DNA of 64,000 bases from Sclerurus mexicanus (taxonomy: Eukaryota; Chordata; Aves; Passeriformes; Furnariidae), in the NCBI GenBank assembly GCA_013396755.1, contig VWZF01003010.1, forward strand, positions 715,604 through 779,603, in the 5' to 3' direction. This document shows, in pieces, positions 25,271 to 40,000 of this stretch. Below the pieces are notes generated by a model that made no database searches, was not told the origin of the DNA, and was given only the letters and a program-made list of their open reading frames with translations. How positions within the stretch are numbered: position 1 is the stretch's first letter; every line of letters begins with the position of its first letter. A program made the position numbers and the translations under genes.

Positions 25271-26300
25271 TTAAAGACCTCTGGAAATATCTGAAAAACT
25301 AGTGGGGCAATTAGACAGAGAAGAAGAGCCATATACTATTCTATTAATAGATTTTGCTATGGGTTTTTTGTTTTGATGATTTGGTTTTGTTTCGGGGTTG
25401 GGATTTTTTTCAGGGGAGGGAGGCGTTTCCCTCCACAAATCTTACAATTTTGTTAGAGCAATAACACTGGATTTCATAGGTCTAACTCTCTACTAAACAT
25501 GACAAATTCCATGCAACTCCAAATACAGAGAAGCAAGCTAAGCCCTGAGGAAGGGTTACATTTATTTTTGCACATAAAGAGAAAATTTCAGAACCAAAAC
25601 TATTTAAAATTGCAATAAAGTAATATTTGGTAGGAATTGTAATTATACATGAAACTAACCTGAATGTTTATCTATGGGTATTAAAAAAAAAAAAAAACGA
25701 GAAAAAGTCTTGTTTATCTTAGACTACCTGTGGCTTACTGGAAAATTCACTTAATGAATGTGAATTTGTTAAATGTTTTTGGGTTGATTTTCTTAACATT
25801 TATTAAAGGGGGGGGGGAAAGTAAAAAAACAACAAAAACCAAAAACCAAACTTGTTTTAAGAACATATCTGTCAATTCAACTGAATATTGAGAGTGCTCC
25901 CAGAATTTCTCAGGCCCAGTAAAACTTGCCTTCAAGTTGCGGGAAGGTTGACATCAACATACCTGAGGCATCTAACAACAAAAACCAAAATTAACTTAAC
26001 TGCATATGCTTTTTGCAGACATAAGCATAACGACATAAATATAACACCAAGGAGCATTTTCTTTGCAAATCTCTTCCATGTCCTGAAAAAAACGGTAATG
26101 GTTTATATACGGGTTTTTATACCAGAACATCTATTGTTGCCACTAAGACCTCTAAATTTAACTCCAAGCACTAAAATCTGTAGTATACAGAAAGCATCCC
26201 CAGACAGAAAAGTACCATCCCACTGAGCAAAATACGTAAAAATACACATACACAAACATATACCTTTCCTAAATTAAAGGGCAGCAGCTGGCTATTCAGT
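25271..26300. other. AT-rich noncoding sequence with simple repeats
   Basis: A T/G-rich tract covers about 25359-25430. A15 occupies 25683-25697. G10 at 25808-25817 is followed by an A/C-rich tract to about 25850. There is no gene evidence. Confidence 0.55.
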
Positions 26301-26303
26301 TCT

Positions 26304-26325
26304 GGAAGATTCTATGACTCTATGG
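26304..26325 (+). mobile_element. Possible CR1 3'-terminal remnant
   Basis: The string 'gattctatgactctatgg' matches the 8-bp periodic tail (roughly NATTCTRT repeats) that ends CR1 elements, here in sense orientation. Little CR1 sequence is recognisable upstream, so this would be a very short insertion, or chance. Confidence 0.35.
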
Positions 26326-29300
26326 TTGAGGGAAGGTTGAGTAACCCCCACATTTTAAGTCTCTAAACCTTGCAGCTTATTTTACAAATGAACACATACT
26401 AGCTGGATGAACTGTAGTGAAAGTAAACCTTAGAGAAGAAACATTTCTGCCATCCACTATGTAAATTCCAGTTTCCCTACTTTCTCAAACCCTGTTAACT
26501 TTTGAAGTTAACTTGACCTCCTGCCAGGAGCTCAAGATCTCCCAGCATCATTGCTGCCAGGCTCCTGTTTCAGTGGCACAGTAGGCTAGAGGCGCCAGAG
26601 GCTACAAACTCAGATAAACTTCCTCAAGCAAGCTGCCATGAACTGCCAGAAAACCTGCCAGGTAAGAAGGCAGGAAACAAGTCAGAAGTTTGCACTTCCT
26701 TAGAATGTTTCATTTTGGGCAAGTCCACACTCTTTAACAAAAATGTTAACAAAATATATTTTAACAGCTTACTTGTCGCTCAGCCAGGTTTCTGGAGGAA
26801 ACAAAGAGTAATGAAACCTTGCTTGGAGGTCCCAGTCTAGAAGCTGGCCTGCCTTAGGGCTGGAGTTGCACTATGTGAACTGGGCAATAGCCTGTTCTTT
26901 GAAATCTGACTACCAGGATCAGTTTGGTGATCTAAAATAATGCAGCATCCAGTGGCTGACCCCGAGGTGCACAATAAAGGTCTGTCAGGGGAGATACACA
27001 TAAAGATGGGCTATGCACAACTTAACAGCAGAGTACAGTTTGTGTTTGCTCCTGCTCAACAGGAAGCAGCAGAAGGAAGCCCTGTTTTTACAGACCTCTG
27101 CACTGCTACGATAGTCTGCTGTTCAGCTACAAACAAACATGCATGGCAGAGCAAGAAACTACCGAAATCCTGAAATTTAGATTAATCGCACTGGTTCTTC
27201 TGCTTTACTGGGACATTGACGCTGTTTTGGATGGTTTTGATTGTGTTGTGGACTTTTAAAAAAATGGCTAAACTATAAAGTTGGTCAAAACAACCTTACA
27301 GAGTTCTCAGAATGTTAGTTCTCTCAGTTTGGCTAGCTTCTTATTTAAGCCAAATGTTTTACAGACATTCAGGAAGGGCTAATGAAGCTGTCTATGTTAT
27401 TTTAAGACATTTTTTTGCATGAGGGTTGAGATAAAGCCCATGGAAATCCTAATGGAAACCCTCAAACCCACCTTTAATGCAAGGAGCTGACAATATCAAG
27501 TAGGAGCTATAGATAGAACATTCAGGTTGAGACCTAGTGGTATCACTTTACCTATGTCCAAAGAATTAAGCTTTGTGACAGGAAGACCTGGATAGATCAA
27601 CATTCATTGCAGGAAGTAGTCACTTACTAAGGGGATCACAACAGCTTTCTTTTCTAGTGACAAAAATATGAATTGTAGTATTGAGGAACTCTCCAGTAGT
27701 TCCCCATCAACAGCATACTAGCACTGCAAGAAGAAATAAACCTTACTGACCAGTTCAACAGAGGTTTTCTTTCCCTAAAGTGCAGCAACATAGTACATCT
27801 TCTCTACACACTCAAAAACTGAATAATTGGGTCACTTGGCCTGTGTGAGTAACCTATTTTACTGTCATATTTATATAAACAAACAATTAATAATCATTCA
27901 TGCTGCTTGACTTACTAATCTTATCAGATAACAGAGCATGCTCCAGCAACATAAAAGAGCCATGACAAAAGTTATCACCCAGCCTTCAGCGGTATACAAA
28001 ACTATTGAAGAGAATGATGACAAAACAGAGAGATTTCCAAATTCACACACACCTTCCAATACTGAAAGTCAGGCAGAAAGGGACAGAACTGATTCCTGTT
28101 TCCCCACCCATAGACCCCAGTGTTAGCAGCCTCTGTCACTAGAAGATTCATCAGAGCGCTATACAGACAGGTCAGTATTCGGGTGCCGGTGACAAGAAGC
28201 CACTAAGGGAAGGTGATGCCCTTGTGGTAGAAAATACTTCTTCCATTACTCAATACTGAACATTCATTTTGAATGAAAATTATAGTTATTTTGAGTAACA
28301 GCATTGCCGATGTCTCAGTCTACATTATGCCAATACGTAGCTGCAACACAAACGCCATATTTAAACCTGGCACTCCGGTTTGCCTGAATGTGCTGATGAC
28401 CCAGAAAACACAATGAGGATGTAAGAGCTGGCAAACCAAGCCCAAAACCCCCCCATAATTCTACAAACAGTGGTGTTAGTGAATTCTGTCTTCTCATGAC
28501 ATTACGCCTCATGAGTTATTCAATCCCCAACTGAAGTTCCCACTGTACAAAGTGTTCCCTTTGCTGTGAGGGCTGGCAAACACAACCAACACAAACACAC
28601 ACAAACTGGAGCCTTTCTTTCCATCAGGGCACTTATCAGGTCTTTCTTTTTCCTCCCCAGACACCTATCTCCACAAAACTTTCAGGAACAGAGGCCACAA
28701 CCTGAAGTACTCTAATAAGGTGTAAATCATGCCTCAAAGACAGATCGATCAAAGTAGGGGAAGGCAGTAGGCTGTTCATCTCTCGAGGATTTAAGACATT
28801 ACCTTCAAATGAAAAAAAATAAGCATTTTAAAATTTCGTTTTCTTTTCACCTAAGGCCCTAGCAAACAGTATAAATTTTGAGCAGCCATATCTATTTTTC
28901 AGTGGCTAAACTGGCAAATGTTTCTGGGCATTGCCGTATTTCACAAACCGTGAGGGGTTTTCTGTTGTAGTTTTGGGACCAGTGAGATTTAGAAAGTACA
29001 AAAGGGCACATACGATGCTGTACATTTTACACCCAGTAAACTCTGATCTGCGATTGATTTATACAGTGTGCTAAGTCTTTATTTCTTTTCCTTTAGCTTG
29101 GCAACATAATTTCACTTTGATGGTCAGCCTTTCAATTAATCAAAGTGGACACAGCATTTGCAGCTTCTTTTGAAGTCAAAAAGAATTGTGTGCTCAGGAC
29201 CTCTTAAAATGAGACCACTTATTTAGGTACTTAAAGATGGCTGTCAACACCTAACTCCAGTCTCCGAAGTTTGAAATTGCTGACTTTAGTAATTTGCCCA

Positions 29301-31524
29301 AGGAAAGTGAACCTGGGGCACAGAAAGACTACACAAAATCTTACCTCTCATGACCAAAAAGTCCTTGGCTCTTAGTTATATGTGCAGACAAATCTCTTTC
29401 TTGACTGGTTTGCCAGTACTGAAACACATTCAAGTACGCAGCAGTAAACCATTTCTAATACACTGGTTTGGTCAGAACTGTTTTCTAGGGGGATCTTGTG
29501 TCCAACTGCAATTATGTGGTAATGGAATCCAGACATGGATTTACAGAAATCAGAACACAGCAAACTTATAAGGCATTTCTCTGTGTCTGACTGCTCAGAA
29601 GAATTGCATCCAGGTCTGCTGAGCACCGGCTGTGCCGTGCTTCATTTCGACACCCAGAGGTAGGCAGCCTGATACAGGCTGACACTGCAGCCCAGCACAC
29701 AAGCCAGAAGTGCTCCTCCTTTGTGGCATAAAGTGTGAACACATTCACAAGAACTCTTCTCATAAACTAACAAGTGCTAGAGCACTTTAATAAAGTCTTT
29801 AATAAAGACTAGAAAAAAAGAATTAGCAGCCGAGTGGAGCTGATACATATTCCAGTTCAATGTCTTTTTTCCTTCAGTTATGTGTCAAACAGCTTGTCTG
29901 TACTGACATGCAAGTGTAGCTGGTGCGGATGACGGGAGATGACGTGCGACATGAAGGAAACCACAGAAGTTCATATCAGGGCCTGTAGCAGGCTGGTACC
30001 CTGGTCATTAGGCCACAGCAAAGCCCAAGGTACCAGATTACAGTGGCGGCCGCTACCTGCCCTTGTTAAATCAAAGCTAGCAGAAGCATGCCTGAACAAA
30101 TGCTTTGCTTTGATCCACAGACCTTTTATGAGACATACATGAACTGCAAAGGTCCAGGGAGGAGTTATTGTGCTAGGAGCAGTGAAATGGATTTTACTTT
30201 GTAACTTGCAAGACATCACAAAAAGCCATAAGCTCTTTTCCCTTTAGTTTAGAAAATGTGTCTTGCTACTTTACTTCCAACACATAATACATTACACCAG
30301 AGTATGGTGGGTAAAATACTTGCTTTGTAAAGTTTTTATTGTGTCCTGATTTCAAATGCTCCTTTCTCCATTAGAGACAGAGTTCAAACTAAACTCAGTA
30401 GTTAGGTAACTGCAAGCATGCACTGCCATTCATCTAATACTAGTCCACCTTTCCTTCAGTAAAGCATTTTGCACTTCATATATATTATGAAGCATCTCTC
30501 CAGCACAATATTTTTGAATGCCACTACCAATACCACTGGTAGACCAGATTCTTACACCTATTGTCCTTAACAGAAACAACACAAAATAAAAATCCCTCAG
30601 CAATTTTCAAAATGAGAAGAGAAGGAAGCAACTCAGGAAATACAGAAATGGCAGCACCTACCCACATCAGAATAAAATCTGGACAACGCTGTGCTTCAGT
30701 GTCACAGAGATATAATCAAAAGCTTTGATAGCTGGCATATGTCTCCATCTGTAAAATGTAATACTGTTACACTCAGGTATTTTCAAAACCTGCTGATATC
30801 TACTCTAGACTTCATATTTTGAGTTTGAGGTTTATTATTTTTAAAAGTTTAGATTGCATCACTAAGAACAGAGGATGTACTAAAACACTACATGCTGAAT
30901 TCTGCTTAAAATACTTAGTTCATCTCCCTGTCAGGTCTCAACTTTTCTAACAGCAACGATACAGTAAATCTTCACAATAAACTGGAATTTACAGGTTACT
31001 ACTGGCTGACAGCTGAGGTTCAAAAAAATTTATACCTACACTACTCACTGCATGAGCAAACAGGCAAAATGTAAAATAAGAATCTCTAAGATAAGTGATC
31101 CATCCACTACAACATTTAAAAGAAAGAGATGTCAACCAGCCCATGTTGTAAAAATCTTAAAATTAAAAAACCTGAAATTTTTAAAACAAAAATTCGTGAA
31201 ATGCAGGTAGTAATAAATTGAAGAATCTGCTCAATGTAACATAGCAGCTTATGATAGCAGCTAGCCTACCACTCAGAGGTTTATCAGGGGAGAGAGATGA
31301 TGTTTAGTCTTCTACTCTGGAAGGGAGAGAAACAAAATACTGTTTTCCATCAAGAATTTGCTTGGAAAACCTGTATGCCACCTCAGAAAAACACACACAT
31401 GCCTAAACTATCTGCAAAACCTCATCACAAATACTTAACCACTAAAAATACATATATTAAGGAAGCAAACCACTTCAAAGGCAACTGAACTTGTAGGAAC
31501 ACTGCAAACAAGAGAGTCCCTTAC

Positions 31525-31543
31525 CTGTATTCCATATAAGTTC
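31525..31543 (-). other. Speculative 19-base microexon-like segment
   Basis: On the minus strand a strong polypyrimidine tract and AG (TTGTCTTTTCACAG) directly precede the segment, and a CAG|GTAAGG donor directly follows. The pairing is the best splice sandwich I found. A length of 19 is not a multiple of three. No flanking exons are identified, so the call rests on splice motifs alone and may be chance. Confidence 0.15.
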
Positions 31544-34500
31544 CTGTGAAAAGACAATCTTAAATGATTCAACGTCCTTAACTGTGTTGCATCCAGCCTA
31601 AGTAATGGTGCCTAGACTGAGCAGCAGAGCTGTATTGTGGGTGTATCTTAGAGCCCTTTATTGCCCACTTACACAGATTAAGAAGATGGTCAAAACATAT
31701 TACACTTTCCATTCTTCACACAAGACTTTCTTTTCTACAGAAAGGAGGTATAAGGAGGAATCAGAAATCTCTGAACCTTAATATAGAATAGAAAGCAAAG
31801 GTTGACTGTGATCACAAAGTATTTCTCAGTTCAGCAAATTAAATGTAGCTTGTGGTACATTTAATTCCATTTCCTTCATACAATGTGCTGCACTTAAATG
31901 TTGTGTTTTACTAGGTGCTCTGTAAACAATATTATGCAAAAGCAAAAGGGAGCCAATAATATAGCATAAAAGCAAAAAATGTGCTCCAAACAAACATGAC
32001 TCACCTTCCCTTCTCTCTGCAGGCAGGGAGAATGCCCTGCTCAGTATGTCTCACTATTGGGTCAACAGAAAGAAAAAGTCAGACAACTTTGGCAAATGCA
32101 AGGCAGCCAGAATTAAGGGTATCCCTAAACACATGAACATGGAATAGGTGATCAAGTGAGTGCTGCCATGGACGTGGATCCAGTTACTTACATACAAACA
32201 ACCTGTGGAAATATTTGCATAGCCTATTCAGCTTTGTGAACTGGTCATGATTTGTATCAGATGTGAGCAAATAACTCACAAACAGAGATTTATAAACAAA
32301 CTGCTTGCTAGAAATCACCTATTCAAGTCTGAGAGGCACATTTAAGCAGGAACAGAGGAGTGGTTCCTCACCAAGCATCTGTGCCTCTAGCTTCTACATT
32401 TGTGCAGTCTAACAGAATTCTTGAACATGCATAGCTTGTGGTGAATCAATCTGGCTATGACATGGAAAAATAAACATTTACACAAACAGTTTTATATGCA
32501 CCACAACTAACCAGTCAGTTTGCCATTACTTGGATGTCTTAAGTTTTGTAAATACACTACTATCTTTGTTTACTCTTTGCTTTAAAACAAGACACACAAA
32601 CCCCCAGAAATCATAAGAGGGATAATACTAAAAACTGTACTAGAAATAGGAATGTAAGGAAATCCAGATACTTCATCACATCATGCACAAGCCAAGGCAC
32701 GCAACTTGTATACACATGCAGATTATATGAAGACATATTTTACATCACATGAAAATTAACATGCGTTTTAAAGAGTAAAGATTAAAAGATTATGTAGGAG
32801 GTTTTCTATGATTTTTAAATTTGCTGTCAATGACTTAATCTTTTGAGTAATATTTACTATTTGCAACCTTATAACTACCCCTTTCCACCACCTCCCTGCT
32901 CCCAATGAAGGCATCTCCTTGGCAGCATATGCTTGCCTCCAGGGAGCTGACCCTCTACTTCAGAAGGCTGAGATTAGACAGAATGCCATGGGTGTCCTGC
33001 AGGAACTCTCTGTGCCCAACGATTTTCACTTTTCTTGTGTTTTCTTCTGCTGTCTCTCCTGTTAATACCACTCCTCTGTTCTAAAAGTAGCAATCCTCTT
33101 TTCCTCTGAATTCTTTTAATAAGCCTAATCAATTGCACTCCAAGGCAAATGATCTCTTACTTCTGTCAAGCCTGAAGGTTGCAAGTTCTACCTTATATCT
33201 GAGGAAGAACTAAAAGTGCCTGAAGCTTATGTGTCTTTTCCAAGTGTATCAGCTCTTTGATTATGAGGTATTAACTCTTCTTACAAATCTAGCCTTTGAA
33301 TTTTCCAAACTGTATTGCTCATCTAAAAATTGTACTCTGGTTTCCCCTGTGCTCCTATTGCAGTCACATATCAAGAAGCATTGTGAGAAGCTCCATTGCA
33401 GAGGTATCTAATTATTTGGGTACAACATTCCCAGGCATGTAACGAAGTACTGGAAAAAAAGAAGAAGCTAAATGGAATTAAAATTTTTCTTACAAACCAC
33501 AGCTTCCTGTATAAAGAAAATCAGATGCCAGGAGTCAAAAGCGTTAGTTTGCAAGTTCCCCTTGCATCAATACTTGCAGGCAGGCACTCACCCTTCTATG
33601 GAGAACAATGACCTTTTTTGATACAATGGTGACCCAGCATAGAACAGAAAATGGGAAAAGCAGGGGAAAAAAGACTTTTTATTATTCCTTGCAATCAAAA
33701 TGTAAAAATCTAAAAGATCTAAAAGAGCACCTCTTTATTAAAAAGTTGATGAAAGTATGGGTCAGTCCTATTATCCTTTTAAATTAATAAAAAACTCCTG
33801 ATCTTTTAAAATTCAGAAGAATAATGTATATTTAAAATATTCTGTAATTACTGCAAAAGTATTAATTAGCAGTTCATGGATGCATAAGTAGTGAGATGAA
33901 GGAATAGGCCATCTACTCACTATAAATATAAGCTTAAAAAATCATTTTATAGCATTTTTGTAGCTGTATGATGTTAGGCAGGTCATAACACTAGTACTTT
34001 CCTCTGAAAACCTAATAATTATTAACCTTTTTAATTTTTAAGCTGAATATTGACTTAGCAATAAATTGGAGTAAGTTCAATCTTACAATCAATTCCAAAC
34101 ATGAAAGAGTTTCTCTCCCAGGCACACTGACCATTAGCACTAATTTACAGATATTTTCTTAGGCTTGACTCAAAGAGAAGTCTGAATTATCTTACTGCAA
34201 ACGACTTTAAGTAACAGCACAGTAATTCATATATAAAGCACAGAATTACAGATACATAAAATCACTATTTTCTCTCCCAAACTATAAAAGGATATTAGAA
34301 GTTATTCCAAATTGCATGGGAAAGTGTTAAAATATACAACACAATCTTCCTTCCACAATAAGACCCTCAGGTACAGAGGAAAACGATGGGACACAATTCT
34401 GTTAATTTCAGCCCTTCAGGAAATGCAGCTGTTTTGCTTCTATATTGTAAGACTTCTGTTGTTCAGTGCATTTTGTTACACTTTCAAAACACACAACAAC

Positions 34501-36616
34501 AGAAAAAAAACAGTCTAAAATCTAGTCACATTTGATCACTACTAGTTCTGTATGCCATCCTTTAACTCCCAAAAATATCCCTCTTCTCAGCACAGGAGTC
34601 TGAATCACAGTGTAGTTAAGAAGCTCTCTGTTGCTGGGCCTGTGGGAGGCTGGTTGATCAGGCAGGGATTTCCTGCTCCACCATCCCATTTCATCCTCTC
34701 CCCTTTGCAATAGTGAGCTGAGACAACCAGATAGGCTGCACCAGCACAGCAGGAAGGATTGCAATTTCTCACCCTGGGAACCCAGAGGGTTTCTAAAAAC
34801 TACAACTCAGAACTTCTCTATTTCATACTAACTTCTCCATGGACACAGAGCTGCCCCAACAGTGCAGAACATTCCTTCTAATTCCTCTTTAGTAACAGAG
34901 AAAAAAATATTAATCATGGAGCCAGTCAAAGCCTTTTTGTGTAACCACACTCCAGCACAGCATCCACATTATTACCAGAATCTGGGCATAAATTGACATC
35001 CTCAGCGCAGTATCAGACACCTTTGTACTGTTGTGAAACTCACACCACAGCAGCTTCACACATAGGAAATCTGGAGTATCAGACAACCTATCTATGAGGC
35101 TGATATTAACTTCCAACATCAGAAACAATATTGGATTATATCCTATGTTTTTATATGTATGTATAAAGATAGAAACCTCCTCCAAACAAACCCTGAAGCA
35201 CTGTCAAGAAAATTATTTCAGGATATCCTTTTTATGTGGACAGCAAACACCACAAGGTCCAAAAGATCACTTGTGTCACATAGTGTCACATGTCTGTTTA
35301 ACTAACTGATGGGATACTTGTTTGATGTTCTCTGGTGTATGCAAAAAATAAATCAATAAAGGAGGAAAACCAAACAAACCTCAAACAAACCTAAATAACT
35401 TCCCATGTACTTCCTTCCTCATAATTTTTTTTTTAATTATAAGGATAAAATTCTGTAAAATGGATACTCATCACAAGCATAAAAATAAACCACTACATAG
35501 ATTTTGTAAAGTTGCTGGCTGAAAGTTCAATTTTTAATAAAATGCCTGTCAGGACTCAGGCATCTAGGTGACTGCCTTCATCAGGAAATAAATAAGGGAA
35601 GAGAAAACACATTAAATTAAGGTCTGCAATGGAGGCATTGCTGGAGAAGCAACAACCTGCTGGAGTCCCTCCACCCACCAAGCTTCCAAATGTTATGTGA
35701 AAACCTTGCTAGTCTTAAATGACCAGCCTTGCATTCTGATTACATGCCATCCAATTTCTACTACTCTAGATCTCAATATAATGCAATTCCTGTGGCATTC
35801 CAACCCTCCAACATACCAACAATGTCCCCCAGTTCTATGCCCTCAGCAGGTTTTCATAACTAAAATTTCACTTTGTGTATGTGTGCAGCTAGGTCAATAA
35901 TGAAAATATTTAATAAGATCTGTCCTAGTGTAACCTTCAGAGTAATCACCTACTAGACCTCTCATTACTTTTTTTAATGCCCTTTGCCAAATCTGAAAGC
36001 CTGATTTTTATCAGTTCTCAGCAGAGCCTTTTACTTCTTGTTCACTAAAAAGAGACAAATTTCCTGCTGATCAATATTTCCCCCATTTTTTTAGGCTGTC
36101 TGTTCACACCTATCCTTCTTTTTAAGGTGGTTACTCATCCTCTGAGGTCTACAGCTCTTTCCTTCTGAGGTTTTTAATCTCATGAGCCAGATGCTTAGGC
36201 TGTGCTCTGCAGGCCCTTGTTAACCTTCAAAAAGAACACACAGTTCTTTACATGAAGATGTGCTTTCCACAGCAGCCACTAGCAAGAAGCCAAACAAAAA
36301 AAGACCTAAAAAAATTCTTGTAGCCATAACAGCTCAAAAATAATTTTAAGAATATTGTTAATCTTGAGAAAATATGGTTCTTTCAAAAAGAAGTGAAAAA
36401 AAAAGAGCTCAGTGCATAATAAAAGACCAAAAAGAAAAAAAATAATGTATTCCTCCATCAACAGACCCAATTCTTCACTCAGCTATTCAAATTTAAAAAT
36501 AACAAAAATGCAGATTTGTAATTGGCTTCTCGTTCAATTTAAATCTGAAACTATTCTGTTTTGGGAGAATTGTTCAATCCACAAAAGGTCCAATCACACA
36601 AACCAAACTGTCAATG

Positions 36617-36680
36617 AATGATGAACTGGCTGCATAGTGCCAGGCAGTTAATAAATGATGCAGGTGGCTGCATAATGCCA
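36617..36680. repeat. Imperfect local direct repeat (2 copies, 37-bp offset)
   Basis: Copy one is at 36617-36642 and copy two at 36654-36680. They share the AATGATG start and the GGCTGCATARTGCCA core, with one single-base length difference. This looks like an old local duplication. Confidence 0.7.
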
Positions 36681-36964
36681 ATATATGATACTGAACTTTT
36701 TGTTAGCTCTAGTAGATTCTACCTGCTTCCCCTACAAGAATATGTGGTTATTTTTAAGTGGTATTCTTAACTAGTTAAAGAATTGGATTATAAAAAAAAA
36801 TCATTACACTGAACTTAGATGGATACCAATAGAAAGTCAGAGGCTATACTAAGATTAGGTGTCAGTAACTACTAGAAAGTATATCCCTGGAATTGCACTA
36901 GTGCTTAAAGAGAATAGTGGCTTACTTTGAGTCTTATAATCCTGACTAGTGGGTGGGAACACAG

Positions 36965-37062
36965 AGAGCTTGTTTCTATTCTTGGCTCTACCTCTGGCTT
37001 ACTAGACGTCCATGGCCAAACCTCTTTCCACACCTCAATTTTTCACTGGGATAGAGAAATAC
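36965..37062 (+). mobile_element. MIR-like SINE remnant
   Basis: The order of blocks follows the MIR/CORE-SINE consensus: 'attcttggctctacctct', 'cttactaga', 'catggccaaacctctttcc' and 'cacctcaattttt'. These correspond to the consensus run 'cctggctctgccacttactagctgtgtgaccttgggcaa...cctctctgtgcctcagttt', with a short deletion in the middle. Divergence is high, as expected for a relic older than birds. The identification is by eye and needs a profile search. Confidence 0.45.
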
Positions 37063-40000
37063 TCTTGGAATGAAAACTGATGAAAATGGGTATGTAAATG
37101 TTAAAATATTAGTATATCTACTGCAAGATGTTCCTTTCTGTGTTTATACCCATTTCTTCTACACATCTCCTGTCTTCATAGTAGACATGAGTAGTAGAAG
37201 CAGGTAACTGACCTTTCCCATACACCCTGTATAGACTGGCCCATATCACGGTTGATAAATATTAAAAAGACCCCTAATGACTTAAAATATGCTTACAAAA
37301 AGCTTAACTCAAGCAGTTATGTGCTTTGACCTAAGTGACCGTCCCAAATTAACAAGGAAAAGACAAAGCTTACAGTAAGGTTTGCTTTCCACCATATTTT
37401 TTATCATATATAATTGTCCTTATATCCTCCTGTGTGCAAAGTAATTGTCTACCCATGCTTCTCCCCATGGCACAGTTAGGACTGAAAAAGACTTTGTCAT
37501 ACTCAAAATCCAGTTTTGACTGCAAGCATGAAGGTGATGATTAGCTGGCCTGCCTCTGGCTGCCAGTCCCATGCCACAGGATCCTGCCACTTTGGCTCAT
37601 ATTCAGGGCTTGGTCATAAAGCCCTGAACCCTCTGCTGATTCTAGAGGTTACTTCCTTTGCCAGTGCATTAGGGTTTTGGAAAACTTGTCCTGGCTGCTT
37701 GCTGAAGTTAACACAATGTGATCTCATACTAGCTATCCTACCTACCCAGCTCTGTTAAGAAAAGATTTTAAAAAAGGTAAATAGGCAGCATGTTCTTTGC
37801 AATATTGATGATAATGGTGATGATTATTCATCAGTTAGAATGGAGATTTGAAGTAGTTGTTTTTAAACAACAGGGTTCTCACAAATCTATAGAAAAAAAA
37901 AAAAACCTAGAACTACAAAGTACATCAGCTTTTTCCAGGTTGCACTTAAACTTTTAAAGATTAAAGCACATAAGAACACTGTTTTTGTTAAAACAGAATG
38001 AAATAACTACAAAGACCAGGACACAAGCAAACAAATAAATGAAAAGTAGGCAAGTGTTTAATAAACTCAAGCAGTCCAAAATTACTCTACATAATTACTG
38101 AAATGCAGCAGATTCTGTTTGGGCTTAAAGGAATCAAAATAAAGTTGTGATCCATACAGAATAAAAGATATCAGAAAATACTTTACTAATAACCACCACA
38201 GGTGAATTATTTCCCGAACCCAAATATCAAAGGAAAACAGCTGTCAAAAGTGTAAATTAAATCACTTTTAAATTGAACACAAAATTATTTCCTATTTTCC
38301 ACAGGTTATGATTTAGAGCGATCTTAAACCTCTGGAAAAGAATTTTCCAATTTTCAAAAATTCTGAAGCCCAATTACAAGTAATTATAGCTTTTCATTTT
38401 CAACATGATGAAATAATTTGATTCTTTTTACAAGAGGTCTGGTTTAGCTCAAAATAGACAAGTGCTTCTGCAATGAGTTAGTACACAAAGACAATAAAGA
38501 TCATTCTCAAAAGAAAATCAGGGATATATGTTGGCTATAAATCATAAATGGAGCATTCAGGCAAAAATAGTTTGTGTGTTCTACAAATGCCACTTATTTC
38601 CACTGCACATGAGTGAGATAAAGTAAACAGACCACTGACAGTTTGGGTTTTCAAATACAAAATGGGTAAGATTTGAAAGAAGAGAAAGAAAATGTATGGC
38701 ATAATCGCTACTCTTAGATCCAGTCTTAAAGTATAATTTGGGGAAATAGAGTGCATGAACACAAGTTTTTCTATATTCTCAATACAAAAGAAAAGCACAC
38801 TGGGACCATACAGCATTAAATTGAAACCAAATATAATTTTAAGTATCTTGTTCCCAGGTCCACTTGCTTCCTCTTCCCCCAAGAATTACCATTTTTTCTT
38901 ATTCTCTGTTATATTACTATTCACTAAATTAGGAATTTCATTTCAGTAAAGCTCCTAAAACCTTTCACACAAAATCTAAAGCTCAACCAGCTTCAAGTCA
39001 CTGCAGCAGAGTTCATTCCCATAAGGTCCTACGCGCTTTGCAAAAGGCCCTTTGTAAGTGAAAATACTCCTAAAATAATATATTTGAATAGTTATACCAC
39101 ACTAACATGCACTTGAAGTTGGACTTTTCAAAACCACCTTGTAAATACTTAGTGCTGTAGTAAACATCTACAGGTTGAGGAGAGAGTTTTGCATCACACC
39201 TCTAAATTATAACTTAACTTGATATAAAACTCATATCCTGTAGCAAGAGGAAAACTTTCAATGCACTGCAGGGAGTATCATCAAAATGCATTTATAAAAG
39301 AAAAGCAAACCCTAGCCTTCTAAGCAGAGAAATATCATCTAATCTGGAGGCAGAAAAATCTGAACACAACAGTTCTCAAACTCCAGCCCAGGACTGGGGA
39401 AGCAAGCTTGCCAGCCAGGCTCTGATTTCCAGTGTCCCTACCTTCCTCTGGTTTGTTTGAAAGTTAGCTATTGACAGTGCTGCCCTTTAAAAACATGGAA
39501 CTTTACAAATGTGTAAGAACACACTTCCACAACATAAGCAGAAACTGACACAAAAAATACTAACAGCGATTATATTTTAAAGAAACCACTATGGCATTTT
39601 TGTAATATTAAAAGTGTCAATAGTACTATTAGGTTAAATTCTTTTTCATGATAAATAAAATATACCTTCTTTTTGCCTAGTGCTACAAACTGGTTAACAG
39701 TGTGTATATAGTGTGTTATAAAGTGACTAATATAAAATTAAAAGCTATTTCTGCTATATATCAAAGCACCTGGTTACTATTAAGTTTTCACAAAGAAAAT
39801 TAGTAGATTGAGCACTGACATATTCAATAAACCCAGGTTTCTCCTGTGGTCAAGTCTTCTGGAAGTGAAGCAAATCTTCAAAGACTATTAAAAAAAGAGT
39901 CAGCCAGAGGGAAAAAAAAAACCAACAACAAAAAAAACCCCAACCAAACACCAAATAACTGCTTAACCTCTAATAATAATGACTTCTTTTTATATATTGA

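Larger units (their letters stand above)
26326..36960. other. Long stretch of unique noncoding sequence
   Basis: No gene, RNA gene or clear interspersed repeat was recognised over about 10.6 kb. A CA-rich tract lies near 28569-28603. T10 occupies 35425-35434. A possible MIR-like piece (TAGCTGTATGATGTTAGGCA) lies at about 33960-33979 but is too short to call. A 37-base-offset direct repeat lies at 36617-36680. Modestly GC-richer patches occur near 26480-27180 and 29590-30110, the latter with a NotI-type GCGGCCGC. No patch has coding signals that I can defend. Confidence 0.5.

Noticed and set aside
32003..32022. 12-base microexon-like segment on the minus strand
   Set aside because: The purine-rich segment between a good acceptor and a GTGAGT donor is too short to judge. 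Strong donor strings recur every few kb in the window.
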